Part shown: piece after piece, positions 6,224 through 7,308 of the stretch | How the letters are laid out: each line of letters starts with the position of its first letter | How positions within the stretch are numbered: position 1 is the first letter of the stretch | From: an uncultured euryarchaeote | GTDB lineage: Archaea > Thermoplasmatota > Poseidoniia > Poseidoniales > Poseidoniaceae | Assembly (NCBI GenBank): GCA_937897365.1 | Contig: CALCOP010000090.1 | Coordinates: 1 to 7,308, forward strand | Direction of reading: 5' to 3' | DNA length: 7,308 bases | Notes under the pieces: model-generated | Told to the model about the DNA's origin: nothing | The model's input: the letters and a program-made list of their open reading frames with translations, nothing else | Database searches by the model: none | Made by a program: the position numbers and the translations under genes

Positions 6224-7231
6224 CTACTTTACTGACGAAGAGAGTAATGTTGAAAACGCAAATTGTAGTTTACGATAGAAATTAAGTGTTAAGCGTCGAC
6301 TGAGCACGTCACCATTACGACGAACGGCCTCACTAAGGATTGCGTTGTATGCAGCGCACATGAGTCGAGGAGAGCGACGGGAGTCCTTGTCAAGAAGTGG
6401 TAAAAGGCCGAGTGCGTTCTTTCGGTGTGCTTGTATGTGATCGATGTAATGGCGCATGAAATTTTGCCAGGCTTTCGTTCCCGCAAGGGATGAATCTTGT
6501 AGGTCGGATTGCTTAATTCCGAATTTGGCGAGTTCTTCTGATGGGATGTAAATGCGGTTGCGAGACAAGTCTTCTTGGATGTCGCGAAGCACATTAACCA
6601 ACTGCAGGAAAATACCCATCTCAACAGCATGCCTGCGGGCATTTGGGTCGTTGTATCCATAGATTTCAATCAAGCACAGTCCAACAGTGGAGGCGACCCG
6701 GTAACAGTATCGGCGCAAATCCTCAAACCGTTCGTATGAAGTGACGAATAGGTCATCTTCCATACCGTTGATTAACTCCCGAAGATGAATGATTTCGATT
6801 GGATAACGATTCAATGTGTCGCCAAGAGCAATGAACATTGGATCACTTAGGGGTGAACCGTTCTCTATTCGATCGAGATTTTCTCGGAAAGAGTTGAGAG
6901 CTCGTAGGCGTTCAAAGTTTTCTCTTTTGGAATACAAAGGATTGAATTTGCGCACCTTACGAAATTCCTCAATTTGAAGATTTGTCATTGAATCTAAATG
7001 ACTCAAATCTCTGGTTGGTAGCCAATCACCGTCAGCGATATCATCGACTCGTCGGCAAAATGCATAGAGTGCGTTAACCGCCTTACGCTTAGGTTCTGGA
7101 AGATGCCTAAACGAGCGGAAAAAAGAGGAAGAAGCGGAGCGAGCAATACTTTCACATTCAACATATGCCGATTGAAGCCGTTCCGATACGCCAATATCGT
7201 CTTCATTTTTCAAAAGGAAACTTGAGGTCAT
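6224..7231 (-). CDS. crtB: Squalene/phytoene synthase family protein, probably phytoene synthase
   Basis: A 335-residue head-to-head prenyl synthase. The two Mg-diphosphate motifs are clear: the first aspartate-rich site in 'FCRRVDDIAD' (58-67; D63, D64, D67) and the second in 'NVLRDIQED' (213-221; D217, D221), followed by 'RNRIYIPSEEL'. The block 'LINGMEDDLFVTSYERFEDL' with 'YCYRVASTVGL' (roughly 153-184) is typical of CrtB/HpnD-type enzymes. Phytoene synthase (2 GGPP to phytoene) is the best guess because the gene sits beside a photolyase; HpnD-type or squalene-forming activity cannot be excluded, and no desaturase or cyclase is in the window. I chose the ATG at 7231, with GGAGTGA ending 5 nt upstream; a GTG at 7240 would add three residues and overlaps that site. 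It converges on the SDR gene with 39 bp between stops and has its own promoter, so it is a separate transcription unit as far as visible. Confidence 0.88.
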   Translation of the reverse strand: MTSSFLLKNEDDIGVSERLQSAYVECESIARSASSSFFRSFRHLPEPKRKAVNALYAFCRRVDDIADGDWLPTRDLSHLDSMTNLQIEEFRKVRKFNPLYSKRENFERLRALNSFRENLDRIENGSPLSDPMFIALGDTLNRYPIEIIHLRELINGMEDDLFVTSYERFEDLRRYCYRVASTVGLCLIEIYGYNDPNARRHAVEMGIFLQLVNVLRDIQEDLSRNRIYIPSEELAKFGIKQSDLQDSSLAGTKAWQNFMRHYIDHIQAHRKNALGLLPLLDKDSRRSPRLMCAAYNAILSEAVRRNGDVLSRRLTLNFYRKLQFAFSTLLSSSVK

Positions 7232-7280
7232 CTGATTCACTCCAATACCTACGTTTGACTTCTATGCATATATGAACTAT
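7232..7280 (-). promoter_or_regulatory. Putative archaeal promoter and ribosome binding site of the prenyl synthase gene
   Basis: On the minus strand an AT-rich TATA-like element (TTCATATATGC, around 7266-7276) lies about 40 nt before the ATG at 7231. The usual 26-bp offset would start the transcript near 7245, leaving a leader of roughly 14 nt that contains the ribosome binding site GGAGTGA (7243-7237). Unlike the divergent promoter at 2724-2817, it lacks the ACACT element and has a short leader. The assignment rests on spacing and base composition only. Confidence 0.4.
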
Positions 7281-7308
7281 GGTTTTTCGATTCGTCCAAA
7301 CTTCTGTT

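Noticed and set aside
7264..7274. Short palindromic stretches (ATGCAT, CATATATG) upstream of the prenyl synthase gene
   Set aside because: They are what an AT-rich TATA element produces by chance and are too short to propose an operator.

Overview
This window looks like chromosomal DNA from a free-living archaeon, most plausibly a surface-water Marine Group II euryarchaeote (Poseidoniales, Thermoplasmatota). The evidence is a TrmB-type regulator, archaeal TATA boxes about 26 bp upstream of start codons, a class II photolyase next to a carotenoid-type prenyl synthase, short intergenic gaps and a mid-range GC content judged by eye. The taxonomic assignment is inference; no rRNA or other marker gene is present.

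Layout. (1) Positions 1-2723 hold a minus-strand gene string, in transcription order: GTP cyclohydrolase II (ribA), a PrxQ/BCP-type peroxiredoxin, a long TrmB-like regulator with an unusual C-terminal extension, and the 5' end of an ABC1/UbiB-family atypical kinase that runs off the left edge. Prx and TrmB overlap by 4 nt (ATGA), and the other gaps are 37 and 24 nt, so an operon is likely. (2) Positions 2724-2817 are a compact divergent promoter in which the two TATA boxes sit inside an imperfect 15-bp inverted repeat. (3) Positions 2818-6184 hold a plus-strand operon: Nudix hydrolase, class II CPD photolyase (4-nt overlap), and an SRPBCC plus TIGR01777-type SDR fusion (11-nt gap). (4) A convergent minus-strand squalene/phytoene synthase-family gene (6224-7231) has its own TATA-like promoter at the right edge.

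The genes fit a light and oxidative-stress theme: flavin precursor synthesis (RibA) for the FAD-dependent photolyase, a thiol peroxidase, a Nudix enzyme that may clean up damaged nucleotides, DNA photorepair, isoprenoid pigment (or retinal precursor) synthesis, and an ABC1 kinase of a family tied to quinone and prenyl-lipid metabolism. The TrmB-like protein is the only regulator in the window and is the obvious candidate to act at the symmetric divergent promoter. No mobile element, CRISPR array, tRNA or rRNA was seen. The best candidates for something new are the regulator's extra sensor-like domain, the mirror-symmetric promoter, and the shifted cysteine pair of the peroxiredoxin.
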